NCBI RefSeq assembly: GCF_016907315.1 | Contig: NZ_JAFBBS010000001.1 | Span: forward strand, 1,364,001-1,428,000 | Source: Microbacterium esteraromaticum | GTDB taxonomy: Bacteria; Actinomycetota; Actinomycetes; Actinomycetales; Microbacteriaceae | Direction: 5' to 3' | DNA length: 64,000 bases | Shown: positions 44,409 through 53,477 of the stretch, piece after piece | Numbering within the stretch: the stretch's first letter is position 1 | Layout of the letters: each line of letters begins with the position of its first letter | Translations under genes and position numbers: made by a program | Notes under the pieces: generated by a model | What the model was told of the DNA's origin: nothing | Seen by the model: the letters and a program-made list of their open reading frames with translations, nothing else | The model's database searches: none

Positions 44409-44560
44409 GGTCTCGCGCTGCGGTCTCGCGCCGCAGTCTCGCGCTGCACGCGTCGCGCTGCAGTCTCGCGCTGCACGCTTCGCGCGGCAATGTGCACTTC
44501 CCGCGGATCGGATCCGCGGATTCATCCGCGCGAAGCGCACAACTCCGCGCGAAGCGCACA
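44409..44560. repeat. Iteron-like repeat region upstream of arr
   Basis: About six imperfect 13-14 bp units of the GTCTCGCGCTGC type fill 44409-44487. A palindrome CCGCGGATC-G-GATCCGCGG (44501-44519) and two direct 17-bp copies of TCCGCGCGAAGCGCACA (44525-44541 and 44544-44560) follow. This 198-base gap between hemA and arr contains no gene that I can support. It may be a regulator-binding array or decayed repeats. Confidence 0.65.
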
Positions 44561-44585
44561 CCGAACCCGGTGCGACACTGGGTGC

Positions 44586-44999
44586 ATGGCTCTCGACGAC
44601 GGCCCCTTCTTCCACGGCACCACCGCTGCGCTGCAGCCAGGGGACCTGCTCACGGCAGGCTTCCCCTCGAACTACCGACCAGAGATCGTGATGAACCACG
44701 TGTACTTCACGGCGCTGCGCGACGGAGCGGGACTTGCGGCCGAGCTGGCCGCAGAACTGGCATCCGGCGAAGCCGAGCCGCACGTGTACCGCATCGAGCC
44801 GACGGGCGAGTTCGAGAACGACCCGAACGTCACCGACAAGAAGTTCCCCGGCAACCCGACCCGCTCGTACCGCACCGCCCGTCCGCTGCGGGTCGTGGAA
44901 GAGGTGCACGACTGGACGCGACTGTCGCCGGGTGACCTGCAGTCCTGGCGCGAGCGACTGACGACGCTGCGCGACAGCCGGGCCGAGATCATCAACTAG
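44586..44999 (+). CDS. arr: NAD(+)-rifampin ADP-ribosyltransferase
   Basis: The 137-residue protein matches the Arr family in length and motifs. These are [15 protein letters not shown] with H10, HVYFTAL with Y40, [14 protein letters not shown], and the near-invariant [14 protein letters not shown]. Arr transfers ADP-ribose from NAD to the C23 hydroxyl of rifamycins and so inactivates them. GACACT lies six bases before the ATG, a leaderless start. No integron, transposon or other resistance gene is near, so it is likely intrinsic. Recognition of the family is strong. Confidence 0.92.
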   Translation: MALDDGPFFHGTTAALQPGDLLTAGFPSNYRPEIVMNHVYFTALRDGAGLAAELAAELASGEAEPHVYRIEPTGEFENDPNVTDKKFPGNPTRSYRTARPLRVVEEVHDWTRLSPGDLQSWRERLTTLRDSRAEIIN

Positions 45000-45027
45000 C
45001 GACGCGGGCCTCTGCGAAACTGGACGC

Positions 45028-45603
45028 ATGGCCCTTCACATCACCGGAGACACCGCCGCCGACGACCTGCTCACGAACAACCCGCTCGCTCTGCTGGTGG
45101 GCATGCTGCTCGACCAGCAGGTTCCCATGGAGACCGCCTTCGCCGGTCCGCTCAAGATCGAGCAGCGCACAGGAGCGGCCGACGCCGCCGCCATCGCGAG
45201 CATGGATCCGGATGCCTTTCTCGAGGCGTTCACGCAGACGCCGGCCGTTCACCGTTTCCCCGGCTCGATGGCCACGCGGGTGCAGACGCTCTGCCAGACG
45301 CTGGTCGACGAGTGGGGCGGGGATGCGTCCGCTCTGTGGACGTCGGGTGACCCCGATGGCCGTGAGGTGCTCACGCGCCTGAAGAAGCTGCCCGGGTTCG
45401 GCGAGCAGAAGGCGAAGATCTTCCTGGCTCTGCTGGGCAAGCAGTACGGCTTCACCGGCGCGGGGTGGCGCGAGGCATCCGCTCCCTACGGCGAGGAGAA
45501 CGCGTACCGCAGCGTCGCCGATATCGTCTCGCCCGAGTCGCTGACCAAGGTACGCGAGCACAAGAAGGCGATGAAGGCGGCCGCCAAGGCGGCGAAGGAG
45601 TGA
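45028..45603 (+). CDS. HhH-GPD-type base excision repair protein
   Basis: The 191-residue protein has the helix-hairpin-helix DNA-binding element [20 protein letters not shown] near residues 115-135 and an upstream helical domain starting [19 protein letters not shown]. It resembles short actinobacterial HhH-GPD family members often labelled Fe-S cluster-free glycosylases. The basic, Ala/Lys-rich tail may bind DNA. GAAACT with six bases to the ATG suggests a leaderless start. The following gene overlaps (GTGA). The lesion is unknown. Confidence 0.83.
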   Translation: MALHITGDTAADDLLTNNPLALLVGMLLDQQVPMETAFAGPLKIEQRTGAADAAAIASMDPDAFLEAFTQTPAVHRFPGSMATRVQTLCQTLVDEWGGDASALWTSGDPDGREVLTRLKKLPGFGEQKAKIFLALLGKQYGFTGAGWREASAPYGEENAYRSVADIVSPESLTKVREHKKAMKAAAKAAKE

Positions 45604-46025
45604 AGCCGACCGGCGACGACGTCGCTGGCCTGATCGCTCGATCGGCTCCGGCGATCCGGCGGCGGGATGCCGAGACCCTGACCGCCCTGATGCAGGAGAT
45701 CTCGGGGCGCGACCCCGTGGTGTGGGGCACGATCATCGGCTTCGGCCAGGTGCACTACCGGTACCCCACCGGAACCGAAGGAGACACCGGACTGCTCGCC
45801 TTCGCTCCGCGCACGGCGGCGACGACGATCTACCTGCTCGACGGCGTCGACGCGCACGCCGACGCGCTGGCGCAGCTGGGCCCGCACACCTCGGGCGCCG
45901 GATGCCTGTACATCAAGGATCTCGAGCAGATCGACCTCGACGTGCTGCGGGGCGTCCTGACCAGGTCGCTCGCCTGGGCTGAAGCGGGCGGCAGCGAAGG
46001 GATTCAGCTCACCGTCGTGAGCTGA
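45600..46025 (+). CDS. DUF1801 domain-containing protein
   Basis: The GTG at 45600 overlaps the previous stop and has Shine-Dalgarno GAAGGA; the open frame upstream is inside the HhH-GPD gene. The 141-residue protein has the DUF1801 pattern GRDPVVWGTIIGFGQVHYRYPTGTEGDT and a C-terminal CLYIKDLEQIDLDVLRGVL. The family is a small alpha/beta fold without a defined role. It is coupled to the repair-like gene. Confidence 0.85.
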   Translation: MKPTGDDVAGLIARSAPAIRRRDAETLTALMQEISGRDPVVWGTIIGFGQVHYRYPTGTEGDTGLLAFAPRTAATTIYLLDGVDAHADALAQLGPHTSGAGCLYIKDLEQIDLDVLRGVLTRSLAWAEAGGSEGIQLTVVS

Positions 46026-46064
46026 GCGTCGACCTCCCTGCGCCGCCGTCAGCCCGCCGGAGGC

Positions 46065-46538
46065 TCAGCCGCGGGCGACGCGCTCGGCCTCTTTCGCGGC
46101 CACGATCTTGCGCAGGCCCGAGCTCGAGAAACGGTGGTTGCGGCTGTTGAAGTACAGCTCGATGCCGGCCTCTTCGCAGTAGCTGCGGCCGGTGAAGTCG
46201 CGGTCCTCGTACTCGTCGCCGACGATGCGCACGTCGAGCTTGAACGAGCGCAGGATGTCTTCCAGGTCCTGCTCGGTCGAATACGGGACGATCTCGTCGA
46301 CGTACTCGCAGCCCCGCAGCTGGATGTAGCGCTCGACGACCGTCTGGGTCGGAGCGTTCTTCTCGGGGCGGTCGAGCGTGGGGTCCATCTGCAGACCGCA
46401 GATGAGGTAGTCGCACTGCCGCTTCGCTTCGGCGAGCATCATGATGTGCCCGGCGTGCAGCAGGTCGAAGGTGGAGAAGGTGATCCCCACCCGCGGCCCG
46501 GGGTTGTAGTCCTGGTGCTTCTTGACGGTCTCGCTCAT
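46065..46538 (-). CDS. Cytidylyltransferase family protein (TagD-like)
   Basis: The start at 46538 follows GGAAGGA; the long frame upstream is antisense to coding sense in the GH20 gene. The 157-residue protein has the nucleotidyltransferase HxGH motif in FDLLHAGHIMML and an ending NSRNHRFSSSGLRK in place of the usual RTEGISTT loop. Glycerol-3-phosphate cytidylyltransferases (TagD) have this length. The product CDP-glycerol or a CDP-alditol would serve cell-wall polymers. The gene lies apart from other wall genes. Confidence 0.83.
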   Translation of the reverse strand: MSETVKKHQDYNPGPRVGITFSTFDLLHAGHIMMLAEAKRQCDYLICGLQMDPTLDRPEKNAPTQTVVERYIQLRGCEYVDEIVPYSTEQDLEDILRSFKLDVRIVGDEYEDRDFTGRSYCEEAGIELYFNSRNHRFSSSGLRKIVAAKEAERVARG

Positions 46539-46567
46539 GGCGTCCTTCCGTATGGCTTCAGATGATT

Positions 46568-48040
46568 CTATGGGGACGCAACCCGGGTAACCGCCGTGCC
46601 GACGGCGTCGTCCAGCCGCGAGAACTCCTCCAGGGTGAGCCGGGAGCCGCCGTTCCAGCCGCGTTCGGCCATGGCGCGCAGCGGCCCGCGCACACCGGCG
46701 GCGACCTCGGCCGGAGTCTGTGCACCGGGGTCGTCCGCCCACATCGCGAACGAGCAGCCTCGCAGTTGGGGCGGGTATGGCTGCGTGATCTCCTGCCGCT
46801 TCCGGCCATGCGGTGACGAGTCCGGCAGCGATGGGAACAGGCCCGGATGCCAGTCTGCCTCCCAGACGCGCATCGCGGTCGGGTACCGGTAGCCGGCGTT
46901 CTCGCCGAGCACGTAGTAGAACACCGCGTCGCTGACGTTCACGACCGAGTGGCCGGCCGCCAGCGCATCCGCCAGCGGGCGCATCTGAGCGTGCCAGTTC
47001 GTCCACCATGTCAGCTCGACCCCGGGGTCGAGCCGCACGCACGACCCCCGCAGCATCCCGTCGTTCCAGACGCGCGTCGTGAACCCCCGCCGGCGCAGGT
47101 GGGCCGCCATCTCGTTGACGAATCCGGTGAGCAGGTCGAATCCGCTGGCTCCGGAGCCGTGCCGCGCGATGGCCGCCGCGGCGAGCGCGGGGTGATCGTC
47201 GATGCGGGCGAAGTCGACGAACTCGTCGCCGCCGAGATTCCACCGCGTGCTGTGGGGGAAATGCGCGACCATGTCGTCGATGAGAGCACGGGCGAAGTCG
47301 ACCGCCTCGCCGCGGGTGATGTCGAGCGCGTTCTCGCTGCGCACGAGCGCGTAGGGGTCGCTGGAGGCGGGCATCCGCAGCTCCGGATGCCGGTTCAGCA
47401 CCCACCCGAGGTGTCCGGGCATGTCGAGGGAGGGGACGACGTCGATGTGGAGCGACCGGGCGGTCTCGACGATGCGCCGCGCTTCGTGCGCGGTGATGTG
47501 GTCGGGCGAGACCACTTCGGGGAAGGCGTCGGAGGCCAGCCGGAACCCCTCGTTCTCGGAGAAGTGCCATTGCAGCACGTTCACGCCGACGTCGGCGGCG
47601 TCGTGCAGCAGAGCGATGATCCAGTCGGCCGGATAGTGCTTGCGGGCCGCGTCGAGGTGGATGCCTCGTTCGGAGACCGCGGGCGCGCTCTCGACGCGGC
47701 CGTGCGGCACGTGTTCTTGCGCGCGCAGGTTGTGCAGCAGCTGCCGGGCTGCGCGGAAGGCGCCGGCCGCCGTCCGCGCCTCGATGACGATGTCGTCGCC
47801 CACGTCGATCGCGAACGCCTCGCGCGAGGGCCGGGTGGTCGACTCGCGCAGAGCGATGCGCGACCCCTCCCCCGGCGGGATGCCGAGGTCGGCGAACTCC
47901 TGCTGCAGGCGGGCGGCCTCGTCGGCGAACTCGGGACCGTCAGCCTGCACGGTCGCCGAGGCCGGACGCCAGCATCCGCCCGCGGGCACGAAGCGGGACG
48001 GCTGCGGCAGCGCGAGCCACGCCGCAGCCGTCCCGGTCAT
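46568..48040 (-). CDS. Beta-N-acetylhexosaminidase (GH20)
   Basis: The 490-residue enzyme has an N-terminal GH20b-like region and a TIM barrel with QWHFSENEGFRL and the catalytic pair D272-E273 in WNLGGDEFVDF. The family removes terminal GlcNAc or GalNAc by substrate-assisted catalysis. No signal peptide is visible, so it should act in the cytoplasm on imported fragments. The start has Shine-Dalgarno GGGAGA. It is the distal gene of the N-glycan cluster. Confidence 0.9.
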   Translation of the reverse strand: MTGTAAAWLALPQPSRFVPAGGCWRPASATVQADGPEFADEAARLQQEFADLGIPPGEGSRIALRESTTRPSREAFAIDVGDDIVIEARTAAGAFRAARQLLHNLRAQEHVPHGRVESAPAVSERGIHLDAARKHYPADWIIALLHDAADVGVNVLQWHFSENEGFRLASDAFPEVVSPDHITAHEARRIVETARSLHIDVVPSLDMPGHLGWVLNRHPELRMPASSDPYALVRSENALDITRGEAVDFARALIDDMVAHFPHSTRWNLGGDEFVDFARIDDHPALAAAAIARHGSGASGFDLLTGFVNEMAAHLRRRGFTTRVWNDGMLRGSCVRLDPGVELTWWTNWHAQMRPLADALAAGHSVVNVSDAVFYYVLGENAGYRYPTAMRVWEADWHPGLFPSLPDSSPHGRKRQEITQPYPPQLRGCSFAMWADDPGAQTPAEVAAGVRGPLRAMAERGWNGGSRLTLEEFSRLDDAVGTAVTRVASP

Positions 48041-48065
48041 GTGTTCTCCCGTTCTGCCGCTGTGA

Positions 48066-49268
48066 TCAGCGGCAGGCCGGCACGGCGTACGGCTCGACGA
48101 GATCGAGCGTGCCGTCGGGCCCGGTCACGCTGACGGTCAGCTCGCCGTCGGCGGCCGCGCCGCGCTTCGCCTGCTGCACGACGGTGCGGCTCTCACCGCC
48201 GGCGATGCCGCTCACCGTGCGTGTTCCGACCGACGAGGCGACCGTCGCGCTGAGCTCCGCATCGTCGGCGCTGTCGATGCGCACCTTCAGCTTCACGTCA
48301 CCGCCGGCGCAGGTGGCCTGCACCTCGAGGTCGACGTCGTACCACGGGGCGCGGTAGGCGGTGGCGTGACCGGTGAGGATCTCGGTGATCTTCGACAGGT
48401 ACGCCGAATGATCGCCGGCGGTGAGGTTGTACGTCACGTAGACGCCGTAGCCCTCGTCGACGGTTCGCTGGGCCAGAGCGGTCGCGCGATCGACGCTGGT
48501 GCTGGTCAGGTCGACGGCGGCGGCGCCGAACTGGTCCTTGGTCATCCCCGGCACCTGCGGCGGGTTCCACGCACCGTAGTACGGGTTCCACGAGTAGTCG
48601 AGATTCTCGCTCGCGCCGGTGCCCTCCCAGTCGGTGAGGTCGTACGACGGACCGATGTTGTAGAGCGTGATCAGCTTGTCGGGGCCGAGGCGATCGCGCA
48701 GCTCGTCGAGCAGGTAGGCGAACGAGGTGGGGTTCGGCTGAGCGGTGCCGTTGTTGCCGTAGCCCGACCACTCGTCGTCGAAGTCGATGCCGTCGAGGCC
48801 GTAGGTCTCGACCGCATCGGCGAGCTGGTCGGCGAACGCCGCGGCGCTCTCGCGCGAGGTGAAGTTCGCGAATCCCGCGCCCTGGTGGTTGCCGAGCACC
48901 GAGAGCAGCACCTTGGTGCCTCGTTCCTGCAGCGGGCGGATCTGCGTGTCCGCCTGCTCGAGCGTCTCGGTCACGCGCTCGTTGAGGTGCAGGTACGCCT
49001 GCTGCGAGTCGACGTCGTAGTTGATGTTGGCGGCGAAGATCATCGCCATGTCGAACGCGGGCCGGTCGGTGCCTTCGAGCGTGTAGTCGGCGACGTTGGC
49101 CATGTCGTTGCTGTTGACCTCGACGTAGACGACGCGCTTCGGGTCGTCTACGTCGTGTGGCGCGGTCGGCGCGGCGGATGCCGCCGCGGGCACGGTCAGG
49201 CCTGCGATGGCCAGGCCGATGGCTGCGACGGCGGCGATGCCGGCGCGGCGGGGAGCTGAGGACTGCAT
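48066..49268 (-). CDS. Secreted endo-beta-N-acetylglucosaminidase, EndoH-type (GH18)
   Basis: The 400-residue protein has a clear signal peptide (about residues 1-33, ending AASA). The GH18 active-site motif LDGIDFDDEW carries D159, D162, D164 and E166, in the DxxDxDxE order with the FDDE form typical of EndoH and related endoglycosidases. These cleave the GlcNAc-GlcNAc bond in the core of high-mannose N-glycans. From about 310 a separate beta-rich module with two Cys may bind sugar. It is the only exported hydrolase in the cluster, so it probably releases glycans outside the cell. Confidence 0.92.
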   Translation of the reverse strand: MQSSAPRRAGIAAVAAIGLAIAGLTVPAAASAAPTAPHDVDDPKRVVYVEVNSNDMANVADYTLEGTDRPAFDMAMIFAANINYDVDSQQAYLHLNERVTETLEQADTQIRPLQERGTKVLLSVLGNHQGAGFANFTSRESAAAFADQLADAVETYGLDGIDFDDEWSGYGNNGTAQPNPTSFAYLLDELRDRLGPDKLITLYNIGPSYDLTDWEGTGASENLDYSWNPYYGAWNPPQVPGMTKDQFGAAAVDLTSTSVDRATALAQRTVDEGYGVYVTYNLTAGDHSAYLSKITEILTGHATAYRAPWYDVDLEVQATCAGGDVKLKVRIDSADDAELSATVASSVGTRTVSGIAGGESRTVVQQAKRGAAADGELTVSVTGPDGTLDLVEPYAVPACR

Positions 49269-49269
49269 G

Positions 49270-52200
49270 TCATTCCTTCCGATCTGCTTCTTCGAATTCC
49301 GGTGGGGATGCCAGATCGAACAGCTCGATCTGACGCAGGGTGAGGGCGCTCGCCGTGGCGTGCACCCTCAGCATTCGGGCGGTGACGGGTTCCGCGAACG
49401 TGAAGGGGGTGGTGCGGTCGGCGGGCAGCGGCTCGCGATGCGTGGTCGCGATGTCGCGCCACGTGCGGCCGTCGTCGCTTGCCTGCCAGACCCAGTGGCC
49501 GTCGACCATGGGGTCGCCGGCGGTGAGGGTGACGTCGGTGACGGTGCGCGGCGCATCGAAGGCCCAGCCGGCGTCGGTGACGGCGAGCGCCTCGGCACCG
49601 GCATCGTCGAACAGCGCCGCGTGGGCTGCGTCGAGCGGCTCGCCGTGAGCGGCGGTGAGATCCGGATGCCGTTCCGCCGCCTGCGCGTCGGCATCCCACA
49701 GCCCGCTTCGCGCCGCCTCACCGGGGTCGGCGGTGAAGAACAGCTCGAGCAGGCGATCGCCGCGGAGGGCGTCGACCGAGAGCGTCGCGTTCTCGAGCGG
49801 TGCGGCGTCGAGGGTCGCGGACGCCAGGTATCGGGCATCCGGATCCGGGCGATGCGACACGACCCGCAGACGCGAGCCGTCGGCTCGGCGCAGGGTGATG
49901 TCGTCGAACAGCGGGCAGCCGAGGCGCAGCTCGCCGGAGGCGAGCTCGAGCGGATACAGCCCGACGGCGGCCCACAGCCACCACATGCTCATCTCGCCGT
50001 TGTCTTCGTCGCCCGGAAAGCCCTGACCGATCATGGCGCCCGCGAACAGGCGTCCGGCGAGCTCGTTCGCGAGGGCGCCTGCCTGCCACGGGCGGTCGCC
50101 GTGCACGTGCATCCACGGGATGTGATGCGCGGGCTGGTTCGAGATCGCGCACATGCCGCTGCGCTGGGCGCGTGCCTCGCGCTGCTCATGGATCACGGTG
50201 CCGTAGCTGCCACCGAAGGCCTCGTCACCCGTCTCGGGCTCGGCGAAGAGGCGGTCGAGGTGCGCGCGCAGAGGCGCGCGGCCGCCGTGCAGAGCCGCGA
50301 GGCCTGCGCCGTCGTGCACGGCGCTGACCGACATTCCCCATGCGTTGGTCTCGACGTTGTCGCCGCCCCAGACGCGCGGGTCGAACTCGTCGGCGAATCG
50401 GCCGGAGCGGTCGCGGCCGCGGAAGAATCCGGATGCCGGGTCGAACAGCACGCGGTACGACAGCGCCCTGTTGCCGAAGTAGCGTGCGTAGGCGGCGTAG
50501 CGGGCACTGTCGGTGTTCGAATCGCAGGACGTGCCGGTATTCGGCCCGCCGGGCGACCGGGTGAGCGATTCGACACCGGCGAGCCGGCGCGCGAAGCGTG
50601 CGATGCCCGCGTCGGACATCGCGTTCTCGAGGCTCCAGCTCATGCCCTCGGGCACGTCACGGCTGACGTAGCCGGCGAACCGTCCGCGGGCGATGCCCTT
50701 GCGGCCCTTGCGGGGGTCGTCGCTCGGCTCGCAGGCGTTGCGCCAGGCCGTCTCGAACGCGGCCCGCTCGTCGAACGAGATGCCCCACCGCTCGGCGTCG
50801 GCGAAGATCTGGTCGCTGGAGGTGCCGACCATCGAGTCGACGTAGCCGGGCGCGCTCCACCGTGCCATCCATCCGCCGCGTGCCGCCTGCTGCAGCAGAC
50901 CGTCGAGCATGCGTCCGGCCCGCGGGGCGTCGAACAGCGCTAGCGCCGGCCAGGCGGTGCGATAGGTGTCCCAGTAACCGTTGTTCACGAACAGCTCGCC
51001 GTCGGCGATCGGTGCACCGGTCGCGTCTTCGCCATGTTCGGCGGCCGGCACGGTCGGATCGGCGAACTGCAGCCGAGGCTGCTCGGGCGAGCCGACGTTC
51101 TCGGCGGTCGTGTTCGGGTACAGGTGCAGGCGATACAGCGCAGAGGCGATCTGCGCCTGGGCCTCATCATCGGCGAGGCCGCGGAACGGCCGATCCTCGG
51201 GGTCGAGGTCGGGGATCTCGACGGCGCCGAGCAGCGTGTTCCACTCATCGCGCAGATCGTCGCGCAGGCTGTCGAATCCCCGTGCCGGCGGCAGCTCCTC
51301 GGCCAGCGCCCGCCGGGCCTGCTCGATCGAGAGGAACGACTGCGCGACGCGCAGCTCGAGGCCACCGGCCGCGCTCAGCACAGCGGATGCTCCGGTCTCG
51401 GTCAGCTCAGCGGCGGCTTGCCCGCCGACGACGCTGCCCGCGAAGTACGCGCGGGGCGGGTTGCCCCAATCGGCGGAGCCCTCGGGCGTCCAGCCGTCGA
51501 AGGTTCCGTCGGGGTGGATGGTGACGCGGCCCTCACCGTCGGGCGACCCCACCGCGAAGCCGACGGTGGTGCGCGGGTCGTCGGCGAGCAGCCGGAACGC
51601 GCCGCCGTGCGATGTCGCGGTCATCTCGGCCATGCCGCCGCCGACAAGCTCGGCCCGATACACGTGCGGCCGGGCGTGCTCGGTGCCGGGGGCGATGCGC
51701 AGCAGCACGTGGCCCGCGTCGTCGGCCGCGCCCACGAACGGCCGCAGCTGCAGCACGCCGCGGTCGCCGATCCAGGGGCTCGGCTGATGGGAGAACTGCA
51801 GCGCGGCGAGCGGCCGCCCGCGGGCGTCGTCGTGCACCGACCAGCGGTACGGCCACCGGGTGTCGGCCACCTGCGTGGCGGGGGTGAGGAAGCAGAAGCC
51901 GTGCGGCACGGCGGTGATCGGGATCGTGTTTCCCCGCGAGAAGCGATCGCCCGAGTGGCTGCCGCGGCGGGTGTCGACGCGATCGGCCGCCGTGAGGTCG
52001 CGGCCGGACACGGTCGGGGGCGCCAGGGCATCCGTCGTGCTGCCCAGCACGAGCTCGACGAAGCCCTCCACGATCTGCTCGCCGTCGTCGGAGCCTGCGG
52101 CGAGCGCCGGTGCGCCCAGCACCACCTCGACGCGAGCGACCCACCCCGCCCAAGGCTCGAGCGACACCGAATCGGCGTTCCACTGCTCGGGCATCGACCA

Positions 52201-52554
52201 CGCCGCCGCGAACTGCGCCTCGGCCGTCAGGCCGAAGCCGTAGCGATCGCGCACCATCGGATGCTCGCTGAGACGCTCCTCCGGCGTGCCGGCCGCGCGC
52301 TCGAACACGACGTCGACGGTCACGGCGAGCGCCGAGTGCGGGGCGTGCACGGCATCGGGACCATCCGCGTAGAACGCCCAGTGCAGCACGGCATCCGGAG
52401 CCACCTCGAACGCGCCGGGCAGCGGCACCCGCTGCACACCGGCGGCGGGGTCGAAGCGGAACGCGTGCACCTGCCCGCCGAGCACGCCGGCGAGAGGCCG
52501 GGATGACGGCGGGTCCGCAGGACCGTCCGCCCTCCTCAGCTCGGCCGAGGTCAT
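49270..52554 (-). CDS. GH92 alpha-mannosidase with C-terminal F5/8C-like domain
   Basis: The start at 52554 overlaps the permease stop (ATGA) and gives 1094 residues, longer than usual for GH92. The family marks WDTYRTAWPALALF, GTSSDQIFADAE and the calcium/catalytic GFPGDEDNGEMSMWWLWAA are present in the middle. The C-terminal 130 residues (WVWQASDDGRTWRDI to LRQIELFDL) resemble an F5/8 type C or CBM32-like module. No signal peptide is visible. GH92 enzymes remove alpha-1,2- and related mannose units by an inverting, calcium-dependent mechanism. Presence in the same operon as the importer supports intracellular use on imported oligomannose. Confidence 0.9.
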   Translation of the reverse strand: MTSAELRRADGPADPPSSRPLAGVLGGQVHAFRFDPAAGVQRVPLPGAFEVAPDAVLHWAFYADGPDAVHAPHSALAVTVDVVFERAAGTPEERLSEHPMVRDRYGFGLTAEAQFAAAWSMPEQWNADSVSLEPWAGWVARVEVVLGAPALAAGSDDGEQIVEGFVELVLGSTTDALAPPTVSGRDLTAADRVDTRRGSHSGDRFSRGNTIPITAVPHGFCFLTPATQVADTRWPYRWSVHDDARGRPLAALQFSHQPSPWIGDRGVLQLRPFVGAADDAGHVLLRIAPGTEHARPHVYRAELVGGGMAEMTATSHGGAFRLLADDPRTTVGFAVGSPDGEGRVTIHPDGTFDGWTPEGSADWGNPPRAYFAGSVVGGQAAAELTETGASAVLSAAGGLELRVAQSFLSIEQARRALAEELPPARGFDSLRDDLRDEWNTLLGAVEIPDLDPEDRPFRGLADDEAQAQIASALYRLHLYPNTTAENVGSPEQPRLQFADPTVPAAEHGEDATGAPIADGELFVNNGYWDTYRTAWPALALFDAPRAGRMLDGLLQQAARGGWMARWSAPGYVDSMVGTSSDQIFADAERWGISFDERAAFETAWRNACEPSDDPRKGRKGIARGRFAGYVSRDVPEGMSWSLENAMSDAGIARFARRLAGVESLTRSPGGPNTGTSCDSNTDSARYAAYARYFGNRALSYRVLFDPASGFFRGRDRSGRFADEFDPRVWGGDNVETNAWGMSVSAVHDGAGLAALHGGRAPLRAHLDRLFAEPETGDEAFGGSYGTVIHEQREARAQRSGMCAISNQPAHHIPWMHVHGDRPWQAGALANELAGRLFAGAMIGQGFPGDEDNGEMSMWWLWAAVGLYPLELASGELRLGCPLFDDITLRRADGSRLRVVSHRPDPDARYLASATLDAAPLENATLSVDALRGDRLLELFFTADPGEAARSGLWDADAQAAERHPDLTAAHGEPLDAAHAALFDDAGAEALAVTDAGWAFDAPRTVTDVTLTAGDPMVDGHWVWQASDDGRTWRDIATTHREPLPADRTTPFTFAEPVTARMLRVHATASALTLRQIELFDLASPPEFEEADRKE

Positions 52555-53477
52555 CCCTTGACCGCTCCCTCTTGCACTCCCTGGAAGAAGAAGCGCTGCA
52601 TGACGGAGAACAGCACGATGATCGGAATCAGGGCGACCATGGTGCCCGCCGCGATCATGCGCGGGTCGGGCGAGAAGTTGCCGTTCAGGTACGCCATGCC
52701 GACTGTCAGCGTGTACTTGCTCGGGTCGGTGAGCACCATCAGCGGCCACAGGTAGTCGTCCCACTGGCCGATGAAGGTGAAGATCGCGACGACGCTCGCC
52801 ATGCCCTTCACGTTGGGCCAGACGATGTGCCGGATGCGCTGCCAGGTGGTGGCGCCGTCGACGGTTGCGGCGTCGAGCACGTCCTGCGGGATCATGCGGC
52901 AGGCGGTGGCGATCAGCAGCACGTTCATCGCGCCGATCGCGCCCGGCAGGAAGACGCCCCACAGCGAGTTGGCGAGGCCGAGCGAGTTGATCGTGAGCAG
53001 GTTGGCCGTCACGGTCACCTCACCGGGCAGCAGCATGGTCGAGACCAGGATGCCCAGGGCGATGTACTTGCCGCGGAACTTCATGCACGCGAGGGCGTAT
53101 CCGCCGAACAGCGAGAGCACAACGTTGGTGATGACCGAGCCGACAGCGACGAGCAGCGAGTGCCAGGCGTAGGTGTACACCGGGATCAGGTCGGTGACCT
53201 TGATGTAGTTCTCGATGGTCGGGTCGGTGGGGATGAAGTTCGGCGGGAAGGTGTAGAGGTCGTCGGCCGGACCCTTGAACGAGGTCGACAGCTGCCAGAC
53301 GAACGGTCCGATGACGAGCAGCAGGACCATGGTGAGCAGCACGTACCGGCCGATCAGGCCGCCGATGGTGGGCTTGCTGAAGTCGCCCGACCCCTTCCGG
53401 CGGAACCGGCGGTCCGGGCGCAGCTGCTGGGGCTGGGTCTGCTCGGGGGACGCGGGGAGATCCTGCAGGACGCTCAT
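52551..53477 (-). CDS. ABC sugar transporter permease, MalG-like
   Basis: The start at 53477 overlaps the stop of the previous permease (ATGA), giving 308 residues with six membrane segments. The EAA-type loop reads DAATVDGATTWQRIRHIVWPNVKG, and the C-terminus FFFQGVQEGAVKG is typical. It serves the importer headed by the solute-binding gene at 55.7 kb and is followed directly by the GH92 gene, which supports uptake of mannose-containing oligosaccharides. Confidence 0.9.
   Translation of the reverse strand: MSVLQDLPASPEQTQPQQLRPDRRFRRKGSGDFSKPTIGGLIGRYVLLTMVLLLVIGPFVWQLSTSFKGPADDLYTFPPNFIPTDPTIENYIKVTDLIPVYTYAWHSLLVAVGSVITNVVLSLFGGYALACMKFRGKYIALGILVSTMLLPGEVTVTANLLTINSLGLANSLWGVFLPGAIGAMNVLLIATACRMIPQDVLDAATVDGATTWQRIRHIVWPNVKGMASVVAIFTFIGQWDDYLWPLMVLTDPSKYTLTVGMAYLNGNFSPDPRMIAAGTMVALIPIIVLFSVMQRFFFQGVQEGAVKG

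Noticed and set aside
44586..44999. Arr as part of a resistance island or integron
   Set aside because: No attC, integrase or transposase and no change in base composition were seen; it has its own leaderless promoter.
42975..45029. Extension of hemE to 1022 residues
   Set aside because: It runs antisense through hemA, arr and the repeat region; the HemE fold starts at 42974.
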